This document shows, one piece after another, positions 18,823 through 27,376 of a stretch of 64,000 nt of DNA (position 1 is the stretch's first letter; each line of letters begins with the position of its first letter). Under the pieces are notes generated by a model. It searched no databases. It was not told the origin of the DNA and saw only the letters and a program-made list of their open reading frames with translations. Source of the stretch: Candidatus Saccharimonadota bacterium (lineage in GTDB: Bacteria > Patescibacteriota > Saccharimonadia > Saccharimonadales > Saccharimonadaceae); the NCBI GenBank assembly GCA_027492255.1, contig JAPUFB010000005.1, positions 24,540-88,539 on the forward strand, written 5' to 3'. A program made the position numbers and the translations under genes.

Positions 18823-18913
18823 TTATTTGCTCCTTTCTGGAAGAGCAGCCCGACAAAAAGTCACGCCTTTTTGCTGGCGCGATGAGAAACCCCGGAAGGG
18901 TGTCTCATATATA

Positions 18914-19774
18914 CTACTCATGATCGCCCTCAATTCTTCCGTCCATACTTCGAATCTTCTTCAGCGCATCCTTCGCTTGCTCTTTATTTGGCGATACACC
19001 GTGCCAGTGAAAATCATATTCCATAAAATCAACACCCTTACCTGGGATAGTATGTGTAATAATTACACTTGGTTTCTCGGTAATTGCCCTCGCCATCGCT
19101 GCCGCATCGATGATGCTCTCGATATTGTGCCCGTCAATTTCCTGAACATGCCAACCAAAACTCTCCCATTTTGCACGGAGATCTTCAAGCGGCATGACAT
19201 CTTCTGTGTTGCCGTCGATCTGAATATTGTTGCGGTCAACAAAGGCGATGATGTTATGTAGGTCATACTTAGCGGCAAGCATAATTGCTTCCCAGTTACT
19301 TCCCTCGTCAAGCTCTCCGTCACCAAGCGTCACATATACCCAGCGATGTGGCTGCTTGTCGATATATTTGAGCGTATATGCCATTCCGCAGGCTTGCCCG
19401 AGGCCTTCACCGAGCGGGCCAGAAGTTGTTTCCATCATCGGCAAGATGACACGCTCCGGATGTCCCTGCAGACGAGATCCCAGCTTGCGCAAGGTCTTGA
19501 GTTCAGTGAGAGGAAAATACCCAGCACGAGCCATAGCAGCGTAACGAACAGGGACGATATGACCGTTAGACTGCACGAGGATATCCCGATCACTCCAGGA
19601 TGGATCGTCTGGCTGGTGCTGCATGATATTAAAATACAACGCCGTAAATACGTCCGCCATGCCAAGCGACCCCGCACTATGCCCAGAACCAGCCTCCTCG
19701 AGCATGCTAATAATATCCTGACGAACGATCATCGCCATATGCTCAAGCTGCGAAAGCGTTAATTGCCCACTCAT
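18914..19774 (-). CDS. Transketolase, N-terminal (TPP-binding) subunit
   Basis: 286 residues. The thiamine diphosphate motif is GDGELDEGSNWEAIMLAAKY ending at the NNIQIDG segment; SAGSLGMADVFTALYFNIM and GPLGEGLGQACGMAYTLK are also typical. It is the PP half of a split transketolase, as found in archaea, some Firmicutes and CPR bacteria. TACACT (19783-19788) ends 8 bases before the ATG, implying a nearly leaderless transcript independent of the upstream epimerase-like gene. Confidence 0.93.
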   Translation of the reverse strand: MSGQLTLSQLEHMAMIVRQDIISMLEEAGSGHSAGSLGMADVFTALYFNIMQHQPDDPSWSDRDILVQSNGHIVPVRYAAMARAGYFPLTELKTLRKLGSRLQGHPERVILPMMETTSGPLGEGLGQACGMAYTLKYIDKQPHRWVYVTLGDGELDEGSNWEAIMLAAKYDLHNIIAFVDRNNIQIDGNTEDVMPLEDLRAKWESFGWHVQEIDGHNIESIIDAAAMARAITEKPSVIITHTIPGKGVDFMEYDFHWHGVSPNKEQAKDALKKIRSMDGRIEGDHE

Positions 19775-19804
19775 TTGCTATTAGTGTACCATAAGCACTT
19801 TGAT

Positions 19805-20440
19805 CTAGACTAGTTTTTTACATAGCGCCATATAGGCCCCAAGAGGATCTGCTGCCCGATGAATCGCACCACCCGCATTAATAACATCGATGCCTCCTTC
19901 AGAAAGTAGTCGCGCATTGTCGATATTCGCCCCGCCATCCCAACCGATTTCTATATCTTCTTTGACATCCCGTACCTCTGGCACCTTCAAGAGCACATTG
20001 AGGTCAGCTGTTCCACCGAAGAATCCCAAGTCGCCAGAGAACAACAGCACATGATCTGCCATAGCGATAAGATCACGGCAGGTGGCAACTGGTGTATTTT
20101 TGAGAATTGCGACCCCGCAGCGAATACCATTCTCACGAAGCCGTTCAAAACACTGCGGTACATTGTCCTCAGCTTCTGCGTGCAGTATGACAAGACTCGG
20201 ATGTTTGGCGATCAAGGTATCGAGATAGCGTACAGGGTGACGATACATCACATGGATATCAGCGGCCATCGTCGAGGGCCACCAGATATCAGCTGGTGCA
20301 GTGTTCTGATTTGGCGCAAAATCACCGTCCATGAGATCAATCTGCACACGCTGCGCAAAACCTTGAATCTGTGCCATCTGTTGATCATACATATCCATAT
20401 CAGGCGAGTTTGGCGTAATCGTCGGGCAGATAACACTCAT
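19805..20440 (-). CDS. Ribulose-phosphate 3-epimerase-like TIM-barrel protein
   Basis: 211 residues. It aligns by eye with ribulose-5-phosphate 3-epimerase: VQIDLMDGDFAPN, DIHVMYRHP, LVILHAEAE and IGWDGGANIDNA followed by VINAGGAIH. Epimerases use two His and two Asp metal ligands; here the position of the first His (normally H-I-D-x-M-D-G) is Gln, whereas both Asp and the second His are kept. The usual N-terminal SPSILSAD is also replaced. A divergent epimerase is the best call because pentose-phosphate genes flank it. Start is one base after the upstream stop, so translation is coupled. Confidence 0.75.
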   Translation of the reverse strand: MSVICPTITPNSPDMDMYDQQMAQIQGFAQRVQIDLMDGDFAPNQNTAPADIWWPSTMAADIHVMYRHPVRYLDTLIAKHPSLVILHAEAEDNVPQCFERLRENGIRCGVAILKNTPVATCRDLIAMADHVLLFSGDLGFFGGTADLNVLLKVPEVRDVKEDIEIGWDGGANIDNARLLSEGGIDVINAGGAIHRAADPLGAYMALCKKLV

Positions 20441-20441
20441 A

Positions 20442-20879
20442 TTATTTCTTAGTTGAGTAAAGGAAACCTAAGAGCATTCTGATCGCGAGAGCAAGCAAGG
20501 CAAGAACCAGGATACCGTAGCGGAATACAGTCATTGATACATTTGTGACAACGAGACTTGGTACAAGGTAAAACAATAACAGTATGAAATCAAGCAACAA
20601 GATACTTGTTCTATCAGCGGTCTTATGATGGATCGGCTGGGCGCGAGCGATCAATACGTAACAGAAATCAAAGACAAAGAATGTGCCAAGTGCATAGATG
20701 AGAGCAATCGTCTCGCTGTCGATGTAGCTAGCAGTTGTGTTAAAGGTAATATTCATAAGATAGGCCATGAGCATCAATAACCCGACAGTCATCAGCCGTA
20801 CCGCCGTCCCCCAATATGACAACGCTCCCAATAACTGATGAAGTGTTAATGGGTGCTTCGTAACATTCTTCTGAGCCAT
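20442..20879 (-). CDS. Four-helix integral membrane protein, unknown function
   Basis: 145 residues with about four transmembrane helices (roughly 25-45, 58-80, 92-111, 117-138), a short basic N-terminus and a Lys-Lys C-terminus. No transport or enzyme motif is seen. AAGGAGT lies about 10 bases before the ATG. It sits between rpiB (36 bp upstream) and the epimerase-like gene (1 bp downstream), so it is part of a pentose-phosphate operon; a role there is only inferred from position. Confidence 0.65.
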   Translation of the reverse strand: MAQKNVTKHPLTLHQLLGALSYWGTAVRLMTVGLLMLMAYLMNITFNTTASYIDSETIALIYALGTFFVFDFCYVLIARAQPIHHKTADRTSILLLDFILLLFYLVPSLVVTNVSMTVFRYGILVLALLALAIRMLLGFLYSTKK

Positions 20880-20914
20880 CGTAGGGTACTCCTTATGAAT
20901 TGTAATTCTTATGT

Positions 20915-21370
20915 TTAGTTTAGCGCATCAAGTTCATTATTGCGACGCCTAAAGCGTTCCGCGCCCGCAAACGGCGTATTCATCCATTCATCAAGGATGT
21001 CATGCCACAATTGCTCGTCGTTTTCGATCACACGAGCCGGCAAACAGAGAATGTTTGAGTTATTGTCATTTCTACACTCATGGGCTTCGAACTTGTCCCA
21101 GATCACCGCAGCGCGAATACCCTTGAAGCGGTTAGCGGCCATCGCCATCCCTTGTCCACCAGTACAGATCAGTATTGCTCGAGGATCATCTTTTTCTTCT
21201 TCTCCAAGCACTTTGATTGCTGCCAGCTGTGCAAATTGCGGAAAATCATCGTGAGGATCTAGCTCCTTGTCTCCGACATCTGTCGTTTCAATACCGCGCT
21301 TCGCAAGATACGCTTCAATTTTTTCTTTGAGATAATACCCGCCATGATCCGCTCCAATAAATAGTTTCAT
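20915..21370 (-). CDS. rpiB: Ribose-5-phosphate isomerase B
   Basis: 151 residues. The N-terminus MKLFIGADHGGYYLKEKI is characteristic of RpiB/LacAB. The active-site region reads ILICTGGQGMAMAANRFKGI where classical RpiB has C-G-T-G-x-G, so the Cys is kept but the next residues are swapped. NDNNSNILCLPARVI follows. It interconverts ribose-5-P and ribulose-5-P. The start at 21370 is set by TATACT (21378-21383) exactly 7 bases upstream; the longer frame reaching 21406 would read through the promoter. Confidence 0.9.
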   Translation of the reverse strand: MKLFIGADHGGYYLKEKIEAYLAKRGIETTDVGDKELDPHDDFPQFAQLAAIKVLGEEEKDDPRAILICTGGQGMAMAANRFKGIRAAVIWDKFEAHECRNDNNSNILCLPARVIENDEQLWHDILDEWMNTPFAGAERFRRRNNELDALN

Positions 21371-21411
21371 AACCATAAGTATAATCCACCCTGTCTCACA
21401 GTGCAAAAGTA

Positions 21412-21440
21412 TTGATTTATTAATACTTATATGCTATTAT
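21412..21440 (+). promoter_or_regulatory. Strong extended promoter of the small membrane protein gene at 21500
   Basis: -35 TTGATT (21412-21417), 17-base spacer ending in TGC, -10 TATTAT (21435-21440). The leader of about 50 bases holds a GGTGCG/CGCACC hairpin close to the start codon. Confidence 0.7.
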
Positions 21441-21499
21441 ATATTCACCTCACACCCAGAAACTACGGGGTGCGATGCGCACCTCAGATCGGAACTACC

Positions 21500-21814
21500 A
21501 TGAACTATGGCATTTTCAGCCTCACCGGCCCCCAGATCGCCATCACGGTGATCGTGGCGATCGTGCTCGGACTGACGTCTGTCATCTGCTCGTTCGTCCC
21601 GAAGAAGATCCTCGGCACCATCGCCATCGTCTCCTTCCTGACATCGTGCATCTTCTCCTTGACCGCGCTCATTACCTGGTGGACCTGGTGGACGTGGCCG
21701 AACAGTGAAGCGAGCGCGGGGATTGTGTTCGGATCGTTCATCCTGATCGTGATCCTCATCGTGGTCCCAGCCGTGTTCATCCTTGACCTTGCAATCGGAC
21801 ACGCCACCGACTGA
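21500..21814 (+). CDS. Small G+C-rich integral membrane protein
   Basis: 104 residues with three hydrophobic helices (about 11-33, 37-58, 75-98) and a Trp-rich stretch (TWWTWWTWPNSE) between the second and third. No family is recognised. Codon choice is almost entirely G/C-ending, unlike the flanking rpiB and gap genes. It is a self-contained transcription unit: strong promoter at 21412-21440 and an 11-bp hairpin 7 bases after the stop. The ATG at 21500 is preferred over the in-frame start at 21431, which would overlap the -10 element. Confidence 0.7.
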   Translation: MNYGIFSLTGPQIAITVIVAIVLGLTSVICSFVPKKILGTIAIVSFLTSCIFSLTALITWWTWWTWPNSEASAGIVFGSFILIVILIVVPAVFILDLAIGHATD

Positions 21815-21820
21815 GGTGCT

Positions 21821-21847
21821 GCGGGCGGAGAAATACTCTCCGCCCGC
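21821..21847 (+). terminator. Hairpin after the small membrane protein gene
   Basis: Perfect 11-bp stem (21821-21831 with 21837-21847), 5-base loop, followed by a moderately T-rich stretch. Confidence 0.7.
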
Positions 21848-21880
21848 TACTCATTTCTGATATTTTGCATATCTATAGTT

Positions 21881-21907
21881 AAAACCGGCCAAATCGTGGC
21901 CGGTTTT
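21881..21907. terminator. Bidirectional intrinsic terminator between the 21.5-kb gene and gap
   Basis: 10-bp stem AAAACCGGCC/GGCCGGTTTT (21881-21890 with 21898-21907) and a 7-base loop. A run of T follows on the plus strand and the A-rich left arm serves the minus-strand gap gene. Confidence 0.85.
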
Positions 21908-21932
21908 TTTGTGGTATTGCTCTCCTAAAGTG

Positions 21933-22946
21933 TTAATCGGACTTCAAACTTTTCGCGACATCGGCCGTCAACTCAACAAGACGGTTTGAGTAGCCCCATT
22001 CGTTGTCGTACCACGCCACCACTTTTACCATATTTCCGCCGACAACGGCGGTGAGCGAGAGATCGACGATCGCCGAATGCGGGTTGCCGCGAAAATCAGA
22101 ACTAACAAGCTCTTCTTCGGTCACCATGATAATTCCTTGGTAAAATGGTTCAGCCGCAACTTTTTTGAACGTCTCGTTTAGTTCATCGACTGTGACGTCT
22201 CGTTTTAACACACAGGTAATATCACTGAGTGACACAACTGGTGTCGGAACGCGCACGCTGAGGCCTTCGAATTTATGTTCGAGCGCTGGGATAACTTTAG
22301 TAGTGGCGATCGACGCGCCGGTCGTTGTTGGAACGATATTTTCCGCCGCAGCACGGGCTTCCCGCAGGTCTTTAGCCGGCGCGTCTTGTAAACGCTGGCT
22401 GGCTGTGTAACTATGCACAGTTGTCATCATCGCTTTCTCGACACCGAACGTGTTCTCGAGTACCGACATCACCGGAGCGATACAGTTCGTAGTACATGAC
22501 GCATTGCTGATAATCGGTCCGGCTTCACTCAGCGTATCGTCATTGACACCAAGAACGATTGTCTCAGCTCCTTCGCCTTTTGTCGGTGCACTAATAACCA
22601 CCTTCTTAGCTCCGGCGTCAATATGAGCCCGGGCTTTAGCAGGATCAACAAAGAAGCCTGTCGACTCAATAACAACATCGACGCCAAGATCACCCCAGGG
22701 CAGATGTGACGGATCAGGTTCGCTCAACACCTTGACTTCCCTACGATCAACCGTGATAGTTCCGTCTCCGCTCGTGACTTCATACTGATAGTCACCATAT
22801 GATGTATCGTGCTTCAATAGATGCGCAAGTGTTCTCGTATCGGTAAGGTCATTGACCGCTACTATTTCGATATCACTCCGTTCCCAGGCAATCTTAAACG
22901 CAGTTCGGCCGATTCGTCCAAAACCATTGATCGCTATCTTATACAC
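21933..22946 (-). CDS. gap: Glyceraldehyde-3-phosphate dehydrogenase, type I
   Basis: 337 residues. The NAD-binding N-terminus KIAINGFGRIGRTAFKIAWE, the catalytic Cys in ISNASCTTNCIAPV, and the C-terminal WYDNEWGYSNRLVEL are all intact. It oxidises glyceraldehyde-3-P to 1,3-bisphosphoglycerate. The Asp in AVNDLTDTRTL after the second strand favours NAD. The start is GTG at 22946, preceded by AGGGAGGG; TATAAT at 22991-22996 leaves a leader of about 38 bases. It is a monocistronic unit ending at a bidirectional terminator. Confidence 0.97.
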   Translation of the reverse strand: MYKIAINGFGRIGRTAFKIAWERSDIEIVAVNDLTDTRTLAHLLKHDTSYGDYQYEVTSGDGTITVDRREVKVLSEPDPSHLPWGDLGVDVVIESTGFFVDPAKARAHIDAGAKKVVISAPTKGEGAETIVLGVNDDTLSEAGPIISNASCTTNCIAPVMSVLENTFGVEKAMMTTVHSYTASQRLQDAPAKDLREARAAAENIVPTTTGASIATTKVIPALEHKFEGLSVRVPTPVVSLSDITCVLKRDVTVDELNETFKKVAAEPFYQGIIMVTEEELVSSDFRGNPHSAIVDLSLTAVVGGNMVKVVAWYDNEWGYSNRLVELTADVAKSLKSD

Positions 22947-23048
22947 CGTATGCCCTCCCTAAAGATTTACATAAGCACTATTTACTGTAAATTATACCAG
23001 ATACTAAACCCCTCACGCTAAACACTTTATCTATCTGTTAGCGCACGC

Positions 23049-23054
23049 TATACT
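23049..23054 (+). promoter_or_regulatory. Leaderless -10 of the RelA/SpoT gene
   Basis: TATACT ends 6 bases before the ATG at 23061, so transcription should begin at or next to the A of the start codon. The AGAGGA in the gap would not be transcribed. Confidence 0.6.
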
Positions 23055-23060
23055 AGAGGA

Positions 23061-24527
23061 ATGAAAAAGCGTGAGCTTCTGGAAATGGCCGACCCTCTGT
23101 ATGATCGAACCCAGCTCATAGAACTTGAGAGCGCAATCGATTATGCTACCGAAAAGCATCACGGACAAAAAAGAAATAGTGGTGAGCCGTATATTATTCA
23201 CCCGCTGGGCGTGGCGGCTATCTTGATCGAATGGGGTATGGATATCGACACCGTACTTGCGGGCGTACTTCATGACACGCTTGAAGATACTGATGCGACA
23301 TTGACTGAAATCGAAAACTTCTTTGGAAGAGATGTCGCTTTCCTCGTTGAGGGCGTGACAAAAGTGAGTAAAGTTCGCGCAGGCATGCGCCACCTTTCAA
23401 GCTATCTCCCCAGTACAAAAGACAATCTTACGAAACTACTTATATCAACCGGTCAGGATGTCCGCGTGATTATTATTAAATTAGCCGATCGTCTTCATAA
23501 TATGCAAACACTCCAGCATAAGGCTCTAGAAAAACAACAGAAGATTGCGAGAGAGACCCTTGATGTTTTTGCCCCGCTCGCCGATCGTCTTAATATGGGA
23601 CGTGTTCGTGTCCAGCTTGAGGAGTTAAGTTTTAGCTATTTGCAGCCGAAACGCTACAAAGAACTAAAGAAGCTCATGAAATCACGTCTCGGTCGAAGTC
23701 AGCGACGACTCGTAAAAGTTCGCCATGAAGTCGACGCACGGTTAACTGCTGAGAAAATCTCGCATACTATGGACGGCCGGGTAAAAAGCGTGTACAGCTT
23801 GCATAAAAAATTAGGGAAAGTCGGAACGATTGATGATATCTACGATTTGATTGCACTACGAATCATCGTTGATGACATCGATACCTGCTATCTTGTTCTT
23901 GCGCTGTTACACGAAATGTATGAACCAATGGTTGATCGAATCAAAGACTATATCGCCCGCCCGAAACCGAACGGTTACCAGAGTCTTCACACAACCGTCA
24001 CAACCCCTGACGGGCAGATTGTTGAGTTCCAGATCCGAAGTATCGAACTCCATGATTATGCTGAGCGCGGACTAGCCGCAAGCTTTCACTATAACGAGCA
24101 GAAGTTAACTGATGCGTATGTAAAGGGTCGTTCTGAAGCGATGCCAGCAGATCTCTCGTGGATCGGTGAACTTCAAGATGCGGCGGCAGCGCTTGGAGCT
24201 GGTGAAGAAATTGATATTGAAGCATTAAAAATTGACCTGTTTGGTGACCGTATATTCGTCTTTTCTCCTAAAGGTGATATCTATGATCTGCCCGAGGGTG
24301 CCTATCCGCTGGATTACGCCTATCGCATCCACAGTGATATCGGTGACAAAACAGCAGGGTTCTTGGTCAATGGCCGCATGGTGCCGTTTGATTATCATCT
24401 ACAGCACGGTGATAAGATTGAAGTGATTACGAAGAAGACGGCACGCCCCCGTCAAGACTGGCTCGACTCAATTATTACGCAACATGCGAAAAATAAAATT
24501 CGCGCGAAATTAAATAAGAAAACATAA
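23061..24527 (+). CDS. RelA/SpoT-family (p)ppGpp synthetase/hydrolase, short form
   Basis: 488 residues. The HD hydrolase domain (about 20-170) carries HHGQKRNSGEPYIIHPLGVA and GVLHDTLEDTDATL. The synthetase domain (about 220-345) has VYSLHKKLGKVGTIDDIYDL and PKPNGYQSLHTTV. A TGS domain lies at about 388-458. The protein ends there; the helical and ACT domains of full-length Rel (about 700-750 residues) are absent. Both catalytic modules look intact, so it may both make and degrade the alarmone. It is a single-gene unit with a leaderless promoter. Confidence 0.93.
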   Translation: MKKRELLEMADPLYDRTQLIELESAIDYATEKHHGQKRNSGEPYIIHPLGVAAILIEWGMDIDTVLAGVLHDTLEDTDATLTEIENFFGRDVAFLVEGVTKVSKVRAGMRHLSSYLPSTKDNLTKLLISTGQDVRVIIIKLADRLHNMQTLQHKALEKQQKIARETLDVFAPLADRLNMGRVRVQLEELSFSYLQPKRYKELKKLMKSRLGRSQRRLVKVRHEVDARLTAEKISHTMDGRVKSVYSLHKKLGKVGTIDDIYDLIALRIIVDDIDTCYLVLALLHEMYEPMVDRIKDYIARPKPNGYQSLHTTVTTPDGQIVEFQIRSIELHDYAERGLAASFHYNEQKLTDAYVKGRSEAMPADLSWIGELQDAAAALGAGEEIDIEALKIDLFGDRIFVFSPKGDIYDLPEGAYPLDYAYRIHSDIGDKTAGFLVNGRMVPFDYHLQHGDKIEVITKKTARPRQDWLDSIITQHAKNKIRAKLNKKT

Positions 24528-24546
24528 GAAAACTCCTCGAAGAGGG

Positions 24547-24575
24547 TTGCTCTTTCTCTGTTAATCAGATATAAT
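24547..24575 (+). promoter_or_regulatory. Promoter of the pyrophosphatase gene
   Basis: -35 TTGCTC (24547-24552), 17-base spacer, -10 TATAAT (24570-24575). The ATG follows 10 bases after the -10, so the leader is at most a few bases. Confidence 0.6.
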
Positions 24576-24585
24576 TCTCTGCATT

Positions 24586-26565
24586 ATGTCACAATTAACA
24601 CAATACCTACTGATCTTTGCGCCAGTGGCGCTCGCGATAGTGTACAGCGTATACCTGACACTATGGCTCAAAAAACAACCTCAAGGCACGAAGGATATGA
24701 TCGCCATATCTCACGCCATCCAGGAAGGCTCAACCGCCTACCTTAATCGCCAATACCGCGCAGTTGCGCTAGTTGGTGCAGTATTAACCCTTCTTATCGG
24801 TTTCGGCCTAAGCTGGACAACCGCTATCGCATTTGTCGTTGGTGGTGTTGCTTCAGCTATTACTGGCTATATCGGCATGAACGTCGCCGTTCGCGCAAAC
24901 TCTCGTACCGCTGCTGGCGCAAAAAAAGGACTTAACCCGGCACTTGTTATCGCGTTTCGCGCTGGCTCTGTGACTGGACTTCTCGTTACGACACTCGGCC
25001 TATTGGCTGTTGCCGGTATTTATTTCTTCACCAATGCGAATGTCGATGCTCTTGTTGGCCTCAGCTTCGGTGCAAGCCTTGTCTCGATTTTCGCTCGACT
25101 CGGTGGCGGTATCTATACAAAAGCTGCTGACGTCGGCACCGACCTTGTAGGCAAAGTTGAAGCAAATATCCCAGAAGATGATCCACGTAACCCAGGCGTT
25201 GTTGCAGACCTCGTTGGTGACAATGTTGGCGACTGTGCTGGTATGGCTGCTGACCTCTTTGAGACATATGCCGTTACTTTAACTGCTGGTGTATTACTCT
25301 CTGCTATTGCGGGAGATAAAACTGGAAATGCCGCTCTCTTGCCTCTACTTCTTGGTGGTGTCTCGATCCTCACTTCGATCGTCGGTACTTTCTTTGTCCG
25401 AATGGGCAACAGTAAGTCAATCATGGGCGCGCTCTACAAAGGTCTTGTCGCGTCACTCGTTCTCTCAGCTGTTGGTTTCTGGTTTGTTATCGACGCTGTC
25501 GCACATGACAACGCCGTTAATATTTACCTCTCAGCTCTTATTGGTCTTGCTGTTACGGGCCTTATGGTCTTTATCACTGACTACTACACGTCGAAAGACT
25601 ACCGACCTGTTAAAGACATTGCGAAAGCATCTGATTCTGGTCACGGAACAAATATCATCTCAGGCCTTTCGGTTGGTCTCGAATCAACTCTCTTGCCTGC
25701 TCTTGTAATCGTTGCTGGTATCCTTATGAGCTTCTCTCTCGCTGGTATCTTTGGTGTTGCCATCGCTTCCGTTGCGATGCTTTCAGTCGCCGGTATCATC
25801 GTTTCAATCGATTCATTCGGTCCAATCACTGACAATGCCGGTGGTATCGCGGAGATGACAAAGCAGCCTGCTGCAACCCGCAAGATCACCGACGCGCTTG
25901 ATGCGGTTGGAAACACAACCAAAGCCGTCACGAAAGGGTACGCTATCGCTAGCGCTGGCCTCGCTGCCCTCGTACTCTTCTCGAGCTACGCCAGCGAACT
26001 AAAAAATGTTGTCTTTAGTCTGTCAGATCCAAAAGTTCTGGCTGGACTACTCCTCGGTGTCGCACTTGTGTACATCTTTGCCTCACTCACGCTTCGTTCA
26101 GTCGGTAATGCTGCAACCAAGGTTGTTGATGAAGTTCGCCGACAGTTCCGCGAGATCAAGGGTATTATGAGTGGAAAAGCAAAGCCTGAGTACGGTCGTG
26201 CCGTTGATATCGTCACAAAAGCCGCTATCAAGGAAATGATTGTTCCAGCTCTCCTCCCAGTTGCTGCAGTCCTTGCTGTTGGCTTCGGACTTGGTGCTGC
26301 TGCTCTTGGTGGACTCCTTATGGGAACGATCATCGGTGGCCTATTTATGGCAATCAGTATGACAACCGGTGGTGGTGCATGGGATAACGCTAAGAAGTTT
26401 ATCGAAGATGGCGCCTACGGTGGTAAAGGCTCAGATGCCCATAAAGCAGCTGTGACTGGAGATACTGTTGGTGATCCATACAAAGACACCACTGGTCCTG
26501 CTATTAACCCACTGATCAAGGTGGCAAATATCATCGCCCTCCTAATCGTGAAAATGATCCACTAA
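24586..26565 (+). CDS. hppA: Membrane-bound H+-translocating pyrophosphatase, K+-independent type
   Basis: 659 residues with about 16 hydrophobic segments. The pyrophosphate-binding loops [20 protein letters not shown] and [16 protein letters not shown], and later DNAGGIAEM and [18 protein letters not shown], are intact. The diagnostic sequence [13 protein letters not shown] has Lys (about residue 445) where K+-dependent enzymes have Ala, placing it in the K+-independent, proton-pumping class. It uses cytoplasmic PPi to build a proton gradient. For a reduced-genome fermenter this recovers energy from biosynthetic PPi. Downstream hairpin at 26587-26616. Confidence 0.96.
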   Translation: MSQLTQYLLIFAPVALAIVYSVYLTLWLKKQPQGTKDMIAISHAIQEGSTAYLNRQYRAVALVGAVLTLLIGFGLSWTTAIAFVVGGVASAITGYIGMNVAVRANSRTAAGAKKGLNPALVIAFRAGSVTGLLVTTLGLLAVAGIYFFTNANVDALVGLSFGASLVSIFARLGGGIYTKAADVGTDLVGKVEANIPEDDPRNPGVVADLVGDNVGDCAGMAADLFETYAVTLTAGVLLSAIAGDKTGNAALLPLLLGGVSILTSIVGTFFVRMGNSKSIMGALYKGLVASLVLSAVGFWFVIDAVAHDNAVNIYLSALIGLAVTGLMVFITDYYTSKDYRPVKDIAKASDSGHGTNIISGLSVGLESTLLPALVIVAGILMSFSLAGIFGVAIASVAMLSVAGIIVSIDSFGPITDNAGGIAEMTKQPAATRKITDALDAVGNTTKAVTKGYAIASAGLAALVLFSSYASELKNVVFSLSDPKVLAGLLLGVALVYIFASLTLRSVGNAATKVVDEVRRQFREIKGIMSGKAKPEYGRAVDIVTKAAIKEMIVPALLPVAAVLAVGFGLGAAALGGLLMGTIIGGLFMAISMTTGGGAWDNAKKFIEDGAYGGKGSDAHKAAVTGDTVGDPYKDTTGPAINPLIKVANIIALLIVKMIH

Positions 26566-26586
26566 AATACATCCGTATTTCACTAC

Positions 26587-26616
26587 ATACCCGCTTCTTA
26601 AATAAGAGGCGGGTAT
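26587..26616 (+). terminator. Hairpin after hppA
   Basis: 13-bp stem with one G-T pair (26587-26599 with 26604-26616) and a 4-base loop; no T-run follows. Confidence 0.65.
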
Positions 26617-26644
26617 TGTGTATAAAGGAGTCTGTTAGCCGTGG

Positions 26645-26650
26645 TATACT
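26645..26650 (+). promoter_or_regulatory. Leaderless -10 of the glycerophosphodiesterase gene
   Basis: TATACT ends exactly 7 bases before the ATG at 26658. Confidence 0.6.
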
Positions 26651-26657
26651 AGGCCAT

Positions 26658-27341
26658 ATGCTCATTATTGGACACCGTGGCGCCGCTGGCGAAAAACCTG
26701 AAAATACCTTAGCCGCCATACGGGCAGGCCGTCTTTCTGGCGCAGATATGCTTGAGTTGGACGTCCGCCTCACGAAAGACAAACAGCTTATTCTCTGCCA
26801 CGACAAAACGCTCCATCGCACACACGGTATTGACGAGCGTGTCCGTGATCTTACGCTTAAGGAAATCCGCAAACGTACCGCTGGCAGCGATCGCCCAATC
26901 TGTACACTTGAGGAGGTTTTTGAAGATAGCCTTGGTAAAATTTTCCTCAATATTGAGCTTAAAGAAAAAGGCACCGGTCGTCGCGCGCTCGCACTACTTA
27001 GTAAGCCAGTATTTAAGGGTCATCGACAGGATATTATGTTCTCATCATTTCTCGGCCTTGAACTGCTTTCAATTCGCCGCAAAAGCAAGCGTATCAAGCT
27101 CGCGATGCTTATGAAACTAAACCCCTTCGTCTTTATTGCCTGGGAGCGAGTTCTAAAACTCAGTGCTGTCGGCTTCCATCGTCTTCATATCCACCCCATA
27201 GCCCTTGAGACTGCGCAGAAGATGGATTTGCTCGTGTATGTGTATACTGTTAATCGAGCCAAAGCAATTGAGCAGCTCGAGCAAAAAGGTATCGATGCTA
27301 TTACGACCGATTACCCTTCTACTTTTTCCGAGACGAAATAG
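26658..27341 (+). CDS. Glycerophosphodiester phosphodiesterase family protein
   Basis: 227 residues. The GDPD signature MLIIGHRGAAGEKPENTLAA starts the protein, with LELDVRLTKDKQLILCHDKT supplying the metal-binding Glu/Asp and catalytic His, and VYVYTVNRAKAIEQL near the C-terminus. It hydrolyses glycerophosphodiesters from phospholipid turnover to glycerol-3-phosphate and an alcohol. There is no signal peptide when the start at 26658 is used, so it acts in the cytoplasm. That start follows the leaderless -10 at the standard spacing; the frame opening at 26616 would include the promoter. Confidence 0.92.
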   Translation: MLIIGHRGAAGEKPENTLAAIRAGRLSGADMLELDVRLTKDKQLILCHDKTLHRTHGIDERVRDLTLKEIRKRTAGSDRPICTLEEVFEDSLGKIFLNIELKEKGTGRRALALLSKPVFKGHRQDIMFSSFLGLELLSIRRKSKRIKLAMLMKLNPFVFIAWERVLKLSAVGFHRLHIHPIALETAQKMDLLVYVYTVNRAKAIEQLEQKGIDAITTDYPSTFSETK

Positions 27342-27376
27342 TTATTCTTTTGAAACTGTCTATGAGGCCAACGACC

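Noticed and set aside
21437..21802. 121-codon open frame antisense to the small membrane protein gene
   Set aside because: It is very charged and low in complexity (Asp/Arg/His runs) and arises from the G+C-rich codons of the real gene on the other strand, which has a promoter and terminator.
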